64,000 bases of DNA from Fabrea salina. Lineage: Eukaryota; Ciliophora; Heterotrichea; Heterotrichida; Fabreidae. The position numbers and the translations under genes were made by a program. The stretch spans positions 248,001 to 312,000 of the forward strand of contig JALIHJ010000014.1 in the NCBI GenBank assembly GCA_022984795.1, in the 5' to 3' direction. Of the stretch, positions 48,102 to 57,608 are shown one piece after another (within the stretch, counting starts at the first letter, position 1; every line of letters starts with the position of its first letter). The notes under the pieces are model-generated. The model did not search any database and was not told the DNA's origin. It worked only from the letters and a program-made list of their open reading frames with translations.

Positions 48102-49451
48102 ATGTAAAATTCAATTAGGTCTAAGCACTCCCACGAAAGAAAGTCTACCAAACCCAAGTCAATTGGAGCTTATGCAATCATGAAAAGCATTGGACAAGGA
48201 ACTTTCGGCAAAGTCAAACTAGGAATTCACACCTTAACTGGTGAAAAAGTCGCAGTTAAAATTTTAGAAAAAGAAAAAATCTGCGACGTCGCAGACGTAG
48301 AAAGGGTCTCCCGAGAGATCCACATCCTGAAACTCATAAGACACCCCAACATCATCCAACTTTACGAGGTAATTCCCAAGCAGATCATAGAAACTCCCAC
48401 TAAAATCTACTTAATCATGGAATACGCTAGCGGTGGTGAACTCTTCGATTACATAGTAGAGAAAACCCGACTCCCCGAAGAAGAAGCCTGTAAGTTCTAC
48501 CAGCAAATTTGTTCGGGAATCGAATACATCCACAAACTCAAAATAGTCCACCGTGACTTAAAGCCTGAGAACTTGTTGCTTGACAACAAAAAGAACATTA
48601 AAATAGTGGACTTCGGCCTAAGTAACATCTATACAAACGAAGAGTTCTTAAAAACAGCTTGTGGAAGTCCTTGTTACGCTGCACCAGAAATGATAGCAGG
48701 GAAAAACTACGACGGACTCAAAGCTGACATATGGAGTTCGGGGGTAATTCTTTTTGCCATGAGTTGTGGGTACTTGCCCTTCGAGGACGAAAACACTTCT
48801 AAGTTGTACAAAAAAATACTTGCAGGGGACTACAAGTGCCCCAAGTTTATTTCAGACGAACTCAGGGAGTTGATTCAGAAAATCCTAGAAACTGACCCTG
48901 AAAAAAGACTCTCCATCCCCGAAATAAGACAACACACTTGGGTCAAGCAAGTCCAAATCGACACTAGACCTGGCATACTCACGGGCTACGACACCATACT
49001 TGTTGACAAAAACATCTTGGCCAAGCTCCTCAACTACGGGGACTTCGACCTGAACTACGCCCAAAAGTGCATTGAAGCAAATAAGCACAACCATATCACT
49101 ACTTTGTATAACTTACTTCTAAAAAAGCACTTGCTAGAAGGTGGCAAGTCTATAGCCGACTACACTGAACTGAAGTTGCAACCCCAACCTCCACCCCAGG
49201 AAAAAAAGCCTGGAACCTTCCAACGCAAGCACTTTAGCCGGCCTGACAGCACAGGAGGTTCGATGTCGCGTGAAATACTCCGCAAAAACTCTCCCTCTCC
49301 AAACAAGATGAGGAGGTACCGAGTGTCAAGACGCACCCCCAAACCTCCTTCACGGAAAAGTCAAGAACCCAATAAGCAACCCACTAAGCCCAGTCCCAAA
49401 GCTGGAAAGTCAGTAGACCCTCGGTTCAGAAGGAATTATAAATTCAAGTAA
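48102..49451 (+). CDS. SNF1/AMPK-type protein kinase with a split start codon
   Basis: 444 residues. The kinase domain (~18-275) is complete: GQGTFGKVKLG, VAVKIL, HRDLKPENLL, DFGLSN, T-loop FLKTACGSPCYAAPE (site for an LKB1-like activator) and DIWSSGVILFAM. A following UBA-like segment (LAKLLNYGDFDLNYAQ) resembles the autoinhibitory part of AMPK relatives. The tail is Pro/Ser/Lys-rich. The only upstream ATG is made when the intron at 48104-48118 is removed: exon 1 ends in AT and exon 2 begins with G. Unspliced RNA reads ATGTAA and encodes nothing. A later ATG at 48180 would start inside the first strand of the domain. Confidence 0.85.
48104..48118 (+). other. 15-base intron that interrupts the start codon
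   Basis: It reads GTAAAATTCAATTAG. The splice joins AT to G, building the ATG and opening MSKHSHERKSTKPK, which runs into the kinase domain. The upstream frame before the split has no ATG before a stop. Confidence 0.75.
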
Positions 49452-49454
49452 CTG

Positions 49455-51425
49455 TTAATTTATGAGTTCATCTAACATAAGGCTTTCCTGTTCTTCAAGT
49501 TGCACTATCATTTCGGAGTAGTTTTTTTCCTCTCCCGAACTTCCTTCACTGAGTTCAACTACTTTTTCTGAAGAGTCAAGGGAATTCCTCGAAGGAACTT
49601 CTAGTTCTTCCACAAAGTCCAGAGGGCCCAGGTTCTCTTCAAAGTCGTTAGGGTTGTCAGTTTCTATTTCTTCAGTTAAAGACACTTCAACGTTGTCTTC
49701 GAAACTAATGAATCTAGGTTCAATTGGGTTAGCTACTTCGTGCAGTAAGTCCAGTTCTTCTTTTTTGAAAATCTTGAGTTTTCCACTTAAAAGGTTCACA
49801 AAGTTCTTCCTAGTGAGCACTTCTTTGTACTTGCAGCTTGAAAGGTGCTCTGCTGCAATATTTTCTACTAAAGACTCCAAAGTAGACAACTTGTACAAAA
49901 ACCCAACCCCTTTCAGAAGGATCACACATGTCACTCCCATGCAGTACTTGTGCAACTCGCACTCACTTACTTCAATGAACTCTTTGAGCTTTGCAGCAAC
50001 TGAAGTGATTCTGTTTGTGATTCTTTTGTTTCCCTTGACCAGCACAACCAACCACACTTGCAAACACCTTTTGTACAACTTTAAACTTTTCTGGTCAAAG
50101 TACTTCAGTTGTCTTCCCATGCACTTCAGTAGCTGAACATTTAAGTTCACTAACAAGTTCTTTTTGCAACTAAATGAACTCTTGATTTGACTCAAAAAAA
50201 AAGCAAGGGCTTTCAGCAACTGGTTGAAGTTGTCTTGGTTTAGGTTCCTCAGAATTTCGTGGCAAGTTTCTAGTAAGCTGTAGTGGAAACTCGAGTTAGA
50301 AGACTCAAGCTTTGATGCCAGGCTTTCTTTAACTAAGTTCAGGCATTTTTTGTGCTCTTTTGTAAAGTTTTCGCTGAAAACTAAGCGTTTGAACAAAGAG
50401 TGAGTGCTTTGAAAACTAGCTTTGCAACTCCATTCACTTAAAAGTTCCCGACAAAGAGACTTAGACTCCCAACCTAAAGTCAAGAGTAGAACCTCTTTAA
50501 AGTGGTCTTTGTAGAAGCAACTGTTGATAGAGTCGCTTGAACTTTCCTTAACTACTTCAATTACACACTTCACTACATACTGAACTTCCGTTTGTCTGGT
50601 TTCTTTGCTTAAGTAATTCACAATGCTTTTAACTACTTCGTTGAAAAACAAAGCTTTTTTGGCTTCTTTGGTTGATGAAATTACTTGGAATGCTTTAGGG
50701 GTTCCTTGGTTCCAAAGCTTTTTTTCGTGGATAAAGTGAACTACTTGGTTGATGAAGTCACTTGCAGATCTGGAAGTTGAAGCCATGAACTTTGAAAATG
50801 TTTTTAAAACACAAACCTCCTCTTGGACTTCGTTGAAATTCTTTAGGAATGCCCTGTTAAGTGCAATGCTAACAGCATTCTTCCACTCAATGCTCGACTT
50901 GAGTATTTGATGCCTCAAAGCAAAACTGAGGTTACTCAGAAGTAGAACCTCATCTTTTTGAAACTCCTTTCCAACTGAATGGGTTAAGCGTTTGAAAATT
51001 TCTTCAAGCAAACTTGAGGCAGAGTCTGGGTAGCTGAGAGTTGCTTTGTTCAAAACTTTAATTGTAGTAGGTCTTAGCTCCTCTAAGTCATCACGCAAAA
51101 GAACCCAATAGCTCACTTCGTAACTTATCACTGCAAACTCAGAACTCCTTTCCAGGAGGTTCGAAACTGCAATGAGTGTAGTAAGTACTGTGTCCATATC
51201 AGTTCTTCCCATGCTTTCTTTAAAAGCTTGACGGTAGTGCTTCTTGATTTCGTCTATGCACGGCTTAATTGCAGACTGCCTGTCTTTTAAGTAGGAATTT
51301 AACTTTTTTGCCTGGGCTTTGGAGTAATTCTCGCCAGAGTGCTTGTACAAAAGTTCAATTCTGTCATATATTGTTAAGTTTCTTCGGCAGGGTCTGCAAA
51401 CCCACTTGCAGCAGTAAGCTCCCAT
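49455..51425 (-). CDS. EFR3-like armadillo/HEAT protein
   Basis: 656 residues from the ATG at 51425; the in-frame TTG at 51452 is ignored. The start MGAYCCKWVCRPCRR is Cys-rich, like the palmitoylated tip of EFR3, which anchors PI4-kinase complexes at the plasma membrane. A helical array then follows to ~560 (for example YLKDRQSAIKPCIDEI, RTDMDTVLTTLIAVSNLL), resembling the EFR3 block YLAERL...RSGYVLIAMEALDQLL in spacing. The tail is acidic. The match is by eye and moderate; other HEAT proteins are possible. Its stop is three bases from the convergent kinase stop. Confidence 0.5.
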   Translation of the reverse strand: MGAYCCKWVCRPCRRNLTIYDRIELLYKHSGENYSKAQAKKLNSYLKDRQSAIKPCIDEIKKHYRQAFKESMGRTDMDTVLTTLIAVSNLLERSSEFAVISYEVSYWVLLRDDLEELRPTTIKVLNKATLSYPDSASSLLEEIFKRLTHSVGKEFQKDEVLLLSNLSFALRHQILKSSIEWKNAVSIALNRAFLKNFNEVQEEVCVLKTFSKFMASTSRSASDFINQVVHFIHEKKLWNQGTPKAFQVISSTKEAKKALFFNEVVKSIVNYLSKETRQTEVQYVVKCVIEVVKESSSDSINSCFYKDHFKEVLLLTLGWESKSLCRELLSEWSCKASFQSTHSLFKRLVFSENFTKEHKKCLNLVKESLASKLESSNSSFHYSLLETCHEILRNLNQDNFNQLLKALAFFLSQIKSSFSCKKNLLVNLNVQLLKCMGRQLKYFDQKSLKLYKRCLQVWLVVLVKGNKRITNRITSVAAKLKEFIEVSECELHKYCMGVTCVILLKGVGFLYKLSTLESLVENIAAEHLSSCKYKEVLTRKNFVNLLSGKLKIFKKEELDLLHEVANPIEPRFISFEDNVEVSLTEEIETDNPNDFEENLGPLDFVEELEVPSRNSLDSSEKVVELSEGSSGEEKNYSEMIVQLEEQESLMLDELIN

Positions 51426-51460
51426 TATAGTAATTAATAAACACTTAAACAATAATTAAT

Positions 51461-52798
51461 ATGAGTGAAAAGCAGGATAGTCAAAAAAGTGTAAAGCAGA
51501 TCATTGCAGGAGTGTCGACAGTAGCTGCAGGACTCCTCATGAACTTGGTAAGTCCTACCTAGATTGCAGGCAATGTAGCAAACTGGGGCATGCTGTACCC
51601 CTACATTGCTTCTTACCTCAAGTCCCACGACCCCAGTGTGACATTTTCAGAAGTTTTCAATGCCCAAGCATTTTCACTCCTACTGGAGAACTTAGGAGTT
51701 GTGTCAGCCCCCCATCTAGCTACACACCTTGGGGTAAGAACTACCCTTCTCATCGGAGGACTTTTATGTGCTATCGGCTACGGATTCTGCAGCTTTGTCA
51801 CAAACGCAGGGCTTCTTGTAGCAATATATTCCATTTTCTTCGGAGTTGGTTCGGGTATGATCACTATAACAACTTTCTGGCCAGCTTGGGACCACTTTCC
51901 CAACAACAGGGGCAAAGTCACTGGTTTCATTATGTCTGGCTACAGTTTAGCTACTATTGTGTTCGGGCTAATGTTTACTTTCATAGTAAATCCCAAGAAT
52001 GTGGTTCCTTACCGAAGCGGAAACGACGTGAACTTTGGAGAAGAAGTCAACTCAACTGTTCCGTATGGAATGCTAGCCATTGGCTTTACTTTTGCAGTTG
52101 TTACTTTGGTGGCTATATTCATGATCAGGCCTACCAACGTCCATTCACAAACTTCAATGTCTTCGCCCCCTGGCAAGTTCCCACTTGCTAAAGTTTTGGG
52201 TTCTCTGAGGTTTTGGAACTTATTTGGAGTGGGCTACACTGTGTTTTTCTTTTGGTACTTCTTTGCTGGAGTTTACAAGTCTTACGGACTCAAAACTATA
52301 GGAGACGACCACTTCCTCTCCTACATCGGTTCTGTGTCGGGGATTTGTGCAGGAATCGGAAGGATTTTTTGGCCTTGGTTTTTGGACATATTCAAGTTTC
52401 GGGCAGTTCTCACAGTCACCATGGCATTACAGGGAATGCTCTGTTTGTCCCTGCACTTCATTTCTGGCAGCAAACTTTTGTACGGTTTAGCTGTTCCTGC
52501 TATTTTCTTCTGCACCTCTGCTCAGTACCCAAGTTTGGCTGTTGAAACTGGAAAAATCTACACAGTCTTTAGTTCCCAGGTGTGGCCTTTGCTCTTTTTC
52601 GGAGTCACTTTGGCTTCTGCAAGTGCTATTTTGCTCAAATACGTCGCAGAAATCATAGGCTATCTGTACATCTTTGTTTTGGCTGCTTTTGTAATTGGAA
52701 TTAGCATTTTGCTTTTGTGGATTCTGAACGACGAGCCTGTTGTTTGGGAAGAAAAACCCTCCATTGAAGAGTTAGAAGAACCCTTACTCAAGATATAA
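51461..52798 (+). CDS. MFS transporter, oxalate/formate-antiporter-like
   Basis: 440 residues from the ATG at 51461; exons 51461-51547 and 51563-52798. Twelve membrane helices are apparent. Spliced helix 1 reads MNLIAGNVANWGMLYPYIAS, typical of the OFA/monocarboxylate group. Later GSGMITITTFWPAWDHFPNN and RGKVTGFIMSG carry the family's loop between helices 4 and 5. The substrate is not known; related proteins move monocarboxylates across the plasma membrane. Without splicing the frame ends at TAG 51560-51562 after 33 codons. Confidence 0.85.
51548..51562 (+). other. 15-base intron in the MFS gene
   Basis: It reads GTAAGTCCTACCTAG and lies between Leu29 and Ile30 of helix 1. Its last three bases are an in-frame TAG if retained. 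Confidence 0.88.
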
Positions 52799-52857
52799 AT
52801 AACTGTTAATAGAGAGGTTAGCGTTAAGGTGTAGTTTGGAACTACTAAGGCAGTGTC

Positions 52858-55800
52858 CTATTCCAACCGCAAGTCAGTGAGTTTCTGCAAATACCTTTTG
52901 TGTGCTTTGCGTTTTCTGTTAACAACTTCGAGCCAAGTAACAACTAGCTTGTCCAAGAGAAAAGAGACTGCAGCATAAGACAAGCACAAAAACAAAATAG
53001 CCACTCTGAAGAAAAACGGGAACTCCTTGACTTCTTCAATCTCCCTCAAAATTGAGGGCTGCCACAGTATGCTTGAAAGAGTCCAAATCATCAGTACTGA
53101 AAAGGTGGAAATCAAGCAGATGTTGGTGTAAGCAGGTTTCTTCCAGGGCTTGCCGATAGAAAATACCATGCATATGGACTGGTACTGAAACCACCCTACA
53201 ATAAATATGAAAGAGTTCTCCCAAGAATACAAAAAGTCCTCTATAGACTCACCTGGTTTGTACACTCTTGGAGAGAAAAACTCCATCTGTGTAAGTGTCA
53301 AGTACCCAAAAACCAAAGTCAGAATAGCCAAAAGCGACTGGCCAATTACAGAAGTCAAAACTGGCACTGAAATCAGTGAAGCTGTAGGTTGGCGTTTGCT
53401 GAGTTTAGGGTATGGCTTTGTTCTACTCATGAAAACTGCCAAGGGAAGAATAGTGAACAAGTCTATAATCAAAAACTGCGGGTCACTTAAGTTCGAACTC
53501 AGGATGTAAAGCATTGTTACCTGAAAAAACTGGACCATTGAGTACAGAGCCATAAACTTAAAGCACTGCAGGGAGGTAGTGAGTGCACACCTTCCTTCTT
53601 TCAAAACTTCCAAAACGCACGAAATCTCCCCTGTTCTAGAGTTGAAAGGAGCTGCTATTGAAGTTTCAGACTCAGACAAAGAAATCCCTATATCCGCAGC
53701 TTTAAGAGCCCCACAGTCGTTTGCTCCGTCACCACACATTCCCACTAAGAAGTTGTGTTCCTGCATCAACTCGACTAGTGTAGTTTTTTGTTCAGGAGAC
53801 ATTCTGGCATAAACTTGGCACTTTTCGAGACACACTCTGAGAGGCACTACATTCCTTATGTTGCCCCACTTGTAAGCTTTGTAAATATTTGTAAAAGCTG
53901 GCCCGGTCAACGCAATGTCGTACTTAGTTTCAAACCCCAAAGTACTCCAGGGGGCTTCTACTTCTTGGTTGTTTTTAGTCCAAACTACTTTTCCTCCCTT
54001 TAGGTCGCCTATGTATAATTCGTTTCTTATCATGCCTACTTCCTTTCCCACAGAGACTCCGGTTAGTATGGCGTCCCCTGTTGCCATGATGGTCCTTATG
54101 CCTGCTCCGTGGAGTTCTTCCAGAGTCTCTGCAGTGTTGTGTTTAAGTTTGTTCCTTAGAACTACTAGTCCCAAAAAACTCAACTCTCCTTCTTCTGCTT
54201 CTTCCAAAGTCACTGATTTTACTTGCTCCCAGTTCATTTTAGGCAAGTGCTTCATTGCGCATGCCAGAACTCTGTATCCACACCTGGTGTACTCCTTTAT
54301 GTGTTCCTTTGCATTTTTGGGAACATCACAGCACTTCTCCAGAACCACTTCAGGTGCCCCCTTTTCAAAAAACACTATGTTTTCAAACAGGTTGTTTTTA
54401 ACTAAAACACCCATTCTCTGTCTTTGGGACGAAAAGTGGAAAATGCGCAAAGTATCTATGTGAGAAATAGTCCTTTCAATAAAGTCCACTTCTGGGTTTG
54501 TTAAAACAGCTTTTGTGTTTAAAGAAGAAGCTTCTTCGTAAAGCCACCCTGTGTTGTTAAATATCTCCAGTTCCTGGGGGTCTCCAATGACTCTCCCAGA
54601 TAACTTGCTTAGAGAGTGGCAGCAAGCCATGCACTGTTCAAGTAGAAAAGACCCTGCTTTTTTAGAGTCTTTTGACAGTTCACTCAAACTGTTGTAGGAA
54701 CTCTGGACTCCCAAAAGTTCCATTCCATCTTCTGTGAGGGTCCCAGTTTTGTCAAAACAACAAACTCCTATTTTGCCTGCAACGTTTACTCTTGGAGGAG
54801 ATATGCAAAAAACCTGTTTGCTTTTTAGTCTGTTGATAGCAAAGGCTGTTCCTATAGTCATTGCAGCTGGCAGGGCAGGTGGAACAGTAACTGTAATCAA
54901 GTCCAGTGACTGGTCTATCATTTCTAAGAAAGGAACTCCAATGTGTAGTTGCCATGGAAGCGAAAGTCCAAACCCAACCACTGACAAAATAGCCAGCACT
55001 CCTATAAACTTCATGCTGTCGCTGTAAAACTTGAATTTACTAGGCTTGGGGTAAAGAATAGACCGTACTAGTTTCCCTTTCATTGTGGTGAACCCCGTCC
55101 TTATGACTAATGCTGTAACTCTTTCACTTCCAAAGTTTTTGGTCTGCAGAACCTTCGTTCCTTGGTAAACAAGTGACTTCTTGTCTGTTTCTATGTCAAA
55201 CACACTTTGTGTGTGTGCCAGGTGGTCCTTTAGCACAGGCACTGACTCTCCAGTGAGCATTCCTTCTTCCACTATACAACTTCCACTAAGTAAAATAGCA
55301 TCACAGGGCATTTTGTCGCCTTCTGGAATCTCAATGACATCTCCGGGAACCAACTCAACACTTTCTGTAAGTTCCCAAACTCCTTGTCTCAAAGCCTTAA
55401 CTTTAGTTTTGAAAAAAGCCATTTCGTTAAGGTCCTTGATGTTCTTGTTTGTTTGGTAGAGAGAAGACACCAGGGACACTATTGTAATCAGCAGTATTGA
55501 GTAGGCGTAGTAAGTGTACCCGTCGGAAAACCACAAAATGCAGCTTCCTATCTGAAAGATGTAAAATGGGTGCAGCATTTCTTCCAGAAACAGTTTTCCT
55601 ACTCCTTTCTTCGGAACTCTAATCTCGCAATTCCCAAAAATTTCCTTATTGTTTGCAATTTCATCTGCTGACTGCATTCCCTGGGAGTACTTCCGTATGA
55701 TTTCGGAGTGAGGTACTTTTATGTCGAAGTATATAGGTCTGTAAGTATTCTCCCGGTAGTAGTAAGGCAGTTGGTGGTACTCAAATGTCGGAATAAGTCC

Positions 55801-56124
55801 AAAGTCCCTAGTGTTTTTGGTTTTTGTCAAAACAAGTTCTGTATAGTTCTCAGACTTGACTAGCAAGTGAGTTGCTTCTTCAGGAGCCGCTCCTTTGTAC
55901 CTCAAGCGCAGATGTAGTTTTAAGAACCAAAAGTCTAGCAAATAGAGTATTCCGCACGTCACAATGGACCCTGTCCAAAACAATATTGCTTTGTGCTTCG
56001 AGTGCTTGAATGCCTTTATTTCTTGAATGAAAGACTCTTCCTCTGCGTCTCTGTGTGTAATGATGTTGGGAGTTCTTCTCTTTTCTAAAAGAGGAGACTT
56101 AAGTCCATTACTTTTCCCGAACAT
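52858..56124 (-). CDS. P5B-type ATPase (ATP13A family)
   Basis: 1088 residues. P5B pumps move polyamines out of lysosome-type organelles. Features: two hydrophobic segments near 45-70, the A-domain GMLTGESVPVLKD near 290, the P5-specific PPALPAAMTIGTAFAINRLK in helix 4 (~415), phosphorylation site DKTGTLTEDG near 452, hinge GDGANDCGALKAADIGIS near 795, and six C-terminal helices. PPALP rather than PEGL marks P5B. Length is typical. It is followed on the right by the first copy of a dispersed repeat. Confidence 0.93.
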   Translation of the reverse strand: MFGKSNGLKSPLLEKRRTPNIITHRDAEEESFIQEIKAFKHSKHKAILFWTGSIVTCGILYLLDFWFLKLHLRLRYKGAAPEEATHLLVKSENYTELVLTKTKNTRDFGLIPTFEYHQLPYYYRENTYRPIYFDIKVPHSEIIRKYSQGMQSADEIANNKEIFGNCEIRVPKKGVGKLFLEEMLHPFYIFQIGSCILWFSDGYTYYAYSILLITIVSLVSSLYQTNKNIKDLNEMAFFKTKVKALRQGVWELTESVELVPGDVIEIPEGDKMPCDAILLSGSCIVEEGMLTGESVPVLKDHLAHTQSVFDIETDKKSLVYQGTKVLQTKNFGSERVTALVIRTGFTTMKGKLVRSILYPKPSKFKFYSDSMKFIGVLAILSVVGFGLSLPWQLHIGVPFLEMIDQSLDLITVTVPPALPAAMTIGTAFAINRLKSKQVFCISPPRVNVAGKIGVCCFDKTGTLTEDGMELLGVQSSYNSLSELSKDSKKAGSFLLEQCMACCHSLSKLSGRVIGDPQELEIFNNTGWLYEEASSLNTKAVLTNPEVDFIERTISHIDTLRIFHFSSQRQRMGVLVKNNLFENIVFFEKGAPEVVLEKCCDVPKNAKEHIKEYTRCGYRVLACAMKHLPKMNWEQVKSVTLEEAEEGELSFLGLVVLRNKLKHNTAETLEELHGAGIRTIMATGDAILTGVSVGKEVGMIRNELYIGDLKGGKVVWTKNNQEVEAPWSTLGFETKYDIALTGPAFTNIYKAYKWGNIRNVVPLRVCLEKCQVYARMSPEQKTTLVELMQEHNFLVGMCGDGANDCGALKAADIGISLSESETSIAAPFNSRTGEISCVLEVLKEGRCALTTSLQCFKFMALYSMVQFFQVTMLYILSSNLSDPQFLIIDLFTILPLAVFMSRTKPYPKLSKRQPTASLISVPVLTSVIGQSLLAILTLVFGYLTLTQMEFFSPRVYKPGESIEDFLYSWENSFIFIVGWFQYQSICMVFSIGKPWKKPAYTNICLISTFSVLMIWTLSSILWQPSILREIEEVKEFPFFFRVAILFLCLSYAAVSFLLDKLVVTWLEVVNRKRKAHKRYLQKLTDLRLE

Positions 56125-56172
56125 AATGATTATAAACCTCTTACATTTAGTTAATTTCTTTTAGTTTACCTT

Positions 56173-56236
56173 TAAAGTTCTCGAATGATTTTCAGAGGCC
56201 AATTGGCCTGAATGCATAAATAAAGTTCTCGAGTGA
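56173..56236. repeat. Imperfect 16-base direct repeats around a 14-base palindrome
   Basis: The 16-base words at 56173-56188 and 56221-56236 share core AAAGTTCTCGA and differ at one base. Between them lies the perfect palindrome AGGCCAATTGGCCT (56196-56209). The second copy touches the start of the dispersed repeat. A footprint or excision remnant is possible. Confidence 0.55.
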
Positions 56237-56440
56237 CAGAGAAATCAAGAATTACGTCAACATCATCGTCAAGACCAGAAAAACCTACAAGAAGAAACAG
56301 AACAAGAAAACGAAACAACGACACCTTCAACTCAAGAAGAAAGACAAAAAAGGAAAAGAACAGAAGACCACAAACTAACAAAAAACACAAGAAAACCCAC
56401 CCAGTAGAGGCCTAGGCGACTTGAACTACCTCAAATAAAT
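56235..56440 (+). mobile_element. Dispersed repeat, copy 1 (LINE-like 3' fragment)
   Basis: About 206 bases closely match 62051-62260 on the same strand. The better copy reads as a coding tail rich in Glu/Lys/Arg, then TAG and CTCAAATAAAT. This copy is degraded by at least one indel in that frame and ends with AAATAAATTAAAT. The tail runs into the stop codon of the next gene. No target duplication is obvious here. The full element is not in the window. Confidence 0.6.
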
Positions 56441-57477
56441 TAAATTAAGTCAACTGACCACACGGCATAAGTATGGCCTTTTAGTTCTTGAGTCTGTTGC
56501 CCTGTAGAGAGGTCCCAAACTCTCACTGACTTGTCTGCATTGTTACCTCCAGATATCAAGTACCTGTCATCACTTGATAGCTTGATTGAAAGTATTTGTC
56601 CAGTGTGTCGTCTGAGTACTTGAGTAGTTTCTCCAGAAGTGAGACTCCACACTCTGATGGTTTCATCATAACTTCCTGAGACTGCAAACTGCTCGTCACT
56701 TGAAATAGCAACTGAGCAGACAGGACCACCATGTCCTTGAAGGACTCTAATCAGGTCTCCAGAAGTAAGACTCCACACTCTAACAGTGGAGTCACCACTC
56801 CCGGAGACAATGTATTGGTCACTTCTGGAAATGGCCACTGATAATACACCACGACTATGGCCTTCAAGGACTCTAATCACTTCTCCAGTAGTTAGACTCC
56901 ACACCCTAAGTGTATTGTCATCACTTCCAGAGACAATGAATTGGTCCTTGCTAGAAATGGCCACTGACCTAACCCAATTACTATGGCCTTTAAGTACTCG
57001 AGTGGTTAGTCCAGAAGCTAGACTCCACACTCTAAGTGTTTTGTCATAACTCCCCGACACAGCCCGTTCGCCATCACTAGAAATGGCCACAGAAAATACT
57101 GAATTACTATGCCCCTTGAGTACTTGGGTTACTTGCCCAGTAGCTAGATTCCACACTCGAATGGTGCAATCATCACTAGCAGACACTAGTATCCCTTTCT
57201 TCAGAGACACAGCAACTGACCAGACACCTCCAGCATGGCCTTCAAGAACCTTAGTCTGTCTGAATGCAGGCTTCAGTACTTCAGAGTGGAAGGAGGCTTC
57301 ATAGAATTGCTTGTTGACTCTTGCAATTCCGATAACCTCCTCAGAACTCAAGAACTTAACCACCTCGAGAATAGGTCTTAAATTACCTACTCCTCTAAAC
57401 GTGAATAGTTTCTTTGATTCCCTCCAAAGTCTGACAGTCTTATCGTGACTTCCACTCACAATCAGCCTAGGTTCCAT
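56440..57477 (-). CDS. WD40 protein with near-identical repeats and an F-box-like segment
   Basis: 345 residues from the ATG at 57477. One WD motif opens the chain (SGSHDKTVRLWRES). Residues ~32-75 resemble an F-box (ILEVVKFLSSEEVIGIARVN). Six or seven 42-residue WD repeats then follow, nearly identical in protein and DNA (126-base period; for example TIRVWSLTSGETTQVL and TVRVWSLTSGDLIRVL). The propeller is complete or nearly so. High identity implies recent repeat duplication or conversion. An F-box-WD protein would recruit targets to ubiquitin ligases, but the F-box call is weak. Its stop lies at the tail of the dispersed repeat. Confidence 0.75.
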   Translation of the reverse strand: MEPRLIVSGSHDKTVRLWRESKKLFTFRGVGNLRPILEVVKFLSSEEVIGIARVNKQFYEASFHSEVLKPAFRQTKVLEGHAGGVWSVAVSLKKGILVSASDDCTIRVWNLATGQVTQVLKGHSNSVFSVAISSDGERAVSGSYDKTLRVWSLASGLTTRVLKGHSNWVRSVAISSKDQFIVSGSDDNTLRVWSLTTGEVIRVLEGHSRGVLSVAISRSDQYIVSGSGDSTVRVWSLTSGDLIRVLQGHGGPVCSVAISSDEQFAVSGSYDETIRVWSLTSGETTQVLRRHTGQILSIKLSSDDRYLISGGNNADKSVRVWDLSTGQQTQELKGHTYAVWSVDLI

Positions 57478-57608
57478 TTATCAGGTAGTACCAGAAAAGA
57501 CAAAAACTTTAGAGGAACTAGAATCAGTTCTTACAAAGGTTAAGTTTTAACTAGTTTATTGGGAGTCCAATCTTGCTTTGGTTACTAGTTATCAAAGAAT
57601 TATTTTGA

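Noticed and set aside
48180-49451. Kinase starting at the internal ATG 48180
   Set aside because: That Met lies in the first strand of the kinase domain; the split ATG gives a normal N-terminus.
56233-56415. 60-codon basic peptide gene
   Set aside because: It starts at GTG inside the dispersed repeat and is out of frame with the coding tail preserved in copy 2.
57545-57600. Repeat shared between the TPR leader and 61390-61450
   Set aside because: Similarity is short and patchy, within what AT-rich DNA gives by chance.
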